Of a DNA stretch of 64,000 nt, positions 63,843-64,000 are shown one piece after another. This stretch comes from Brotonthovivens ammoniilytica (GTDB lineage: Bacteria > Bacillota > Clostridia > Lachnospirales > Lachnospiraceae): positions 558,001 through 622,000 of the forward strand of contig NZ_JAOQJQ010000002.1 in assembly GCF_025566885.1 (NCBI RefSeq). The letters are read 5' to 3'. Below the pieces are notes generated by a model. The model searched no databases. It was not told the origin of the DNA and was given only the letters and a program-made list of their open reading frames with translations. Position 1 is the first letter of the stretch; each line of letters starts with the position of its first letter. A program made the translations under genes and the position numbers.

Positions 63843-64000
63843 TTGATTTCAATGATCGCAAAGATGGCATGGGAAAAACACAAAACTCAGGAGGCGGTTT
63901 CACCTTCCGAATCTTATGCCGAAGAACTTCGGGCTACGGGTGAAGATTATTTAGAAGCAGTTCTGATTCTTGATCGTCAGAAAGGTGATGTTCGCTGCGT
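63843..64000 (+). CDS. DtxR/MntR-family metal-dependent regulator, N-terminal part
   Basis: The window ends inside this gene. The first 52 codons from TTG 63843 (or ATG 63852) read ATGEDYLEAVLILDRQKGDV in the part that corresponds to the start of the DtxR HTH domain (usual form SGEDYLEAIYLLE). AAGGAGGTGACG precedes it. It follows the half-transporter genes by 38 bp and is probably cotranscribed. It is a good candidate for the protein that binds the GGTTAG-type operators. Confidence 0.8.
   Translation, partial: MISMIAKMAWEKHKTQEAVSPSESYAEELRATGEDYLEAVLILDRQKGDVRC

Larger units (their letters stand above)
15239..64000 (+). mobile_element. Integrative conjugative element, left part (right end outside window)
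   Basis: From just after the integrase stump the genes are those of a conjugative transposon: primase, PcfB, VirD4, Maff2, VirB6, PrgI, VirB4, a bifunctional wall hydrolase, DUF4315, DUF4366, surface adhesin/sortase, topoisomerase III, MobC and relaxase. The type IV genes resemble the CD1107-CD1112-type families of C. difficile elements. The left edge is set by the break in the integrase stump and is approximate. The transporter genes after 53.9 kb are probably cargo, but without the right end it is also possible that they are chromosomal. Confidence 0.85.

Noticed and set aside
15239..64000. Antibiotic resistance cargo
   Set aside because: I looked for ribosome protection, rRNA methylase, aminoglycoside-modifying and beta-lactamase genes and found none. 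The ABC pair at 60302-63804 resembles metallophore transporters more than drug pumps.

Overview
The window comes from a Gram-positive, low-to-mid GC Bacillota, most likely a gut Clostridia/Lachnospiraceae relative (inference). Reasons: the gene order rplK-rplA-rplJ-rplL-rpoB-rpoC-rpsL-rpsG-fusA-tuf, an L10-type leader, strong AAGGAGG ribosome binding sites with frequent GTG/TTG starts, and a conjugative element whose genes belong to families best known from Clostridioides difficile and Lachnospiraceae transposons.

Positions 1-15066 are core chromosome: the end of rplK, rplA, an L10 leader plus rplJ-rplL, a strong terminator, a small dispersed-repeat block, rpoB-rpoC, then rpsL-rpsG-fusA-tuf. 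Good sigma-A promoters with 17-bp spacers precede rplJ, rpoB, rpsL and tuf. All proteins look intact; rpoB and rpsL have wild-type residues at the usual resistance positions that I could check.

Directly after the tuf terminator lies the C-terminal stump of a tyrosine integrase (15071-15238, minus strand). An integrative conjugative element (ICE) then runs rightward. Its parts are: a leader/attenuator; an HTH replication-type protein, a Toprim primase and a set of polyvalent accessory proteins (15.5-23.7 kb); PcfB and the VirD4 coupling protein; a second leader/attenuator; a type IV secretion block (Maff2, VirB6, SpoVG-like, MT-A70 methylase, PrgI/VirB3, VirB4, M23+NlpC/P60 wall hydrolase, DUF4315, DUF4366); a giant surface adhesin fused to a class B sortase; an AbiE toxin-antitoxin/abortive infection pair with two operator palindromes; ThyX-like and dUTPase genes; an XRE regulator divergent from a SLOG protein; topoisomerase III; more accessory proteins; and the mobilisation module MobC-CD1845-relaxase (51.5-53.7 kb).

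From 53.9 kb to the end lies what looks like cargo: an AraC regulator, a five-gene peptide/nickel/metallophore-type ABC importer, a pair of fused exporter-type ABC half-transporters of YbtP/YbtQ kind, and the start of a DtxR-type metal regulator. Three transcription units here share an 18-bp palindrome of the form GGTTAG-N6-CTAAC(C/T), which suggests one metal-responsive regulon. No right end of the ICE, no complete integrase and no antibiotic resistance gene is visible.

The most unusual signals are: (1) a recurring tail motif, [KR][PN]S[VIL]xxxLxxx[KR], about 27-32 residues from the C-terminus of seven or eight otherwise unrelated ICE proteins; (2) an adhesin carrying its own sortase on the same chain; (3) the shared metal-type operator; (4) non-canonical ATT/ATA starts behind perfect ribosome binding sites; (5) two leader-peptide/hairpin/terminator cassettes in front of the two main ICE operons.
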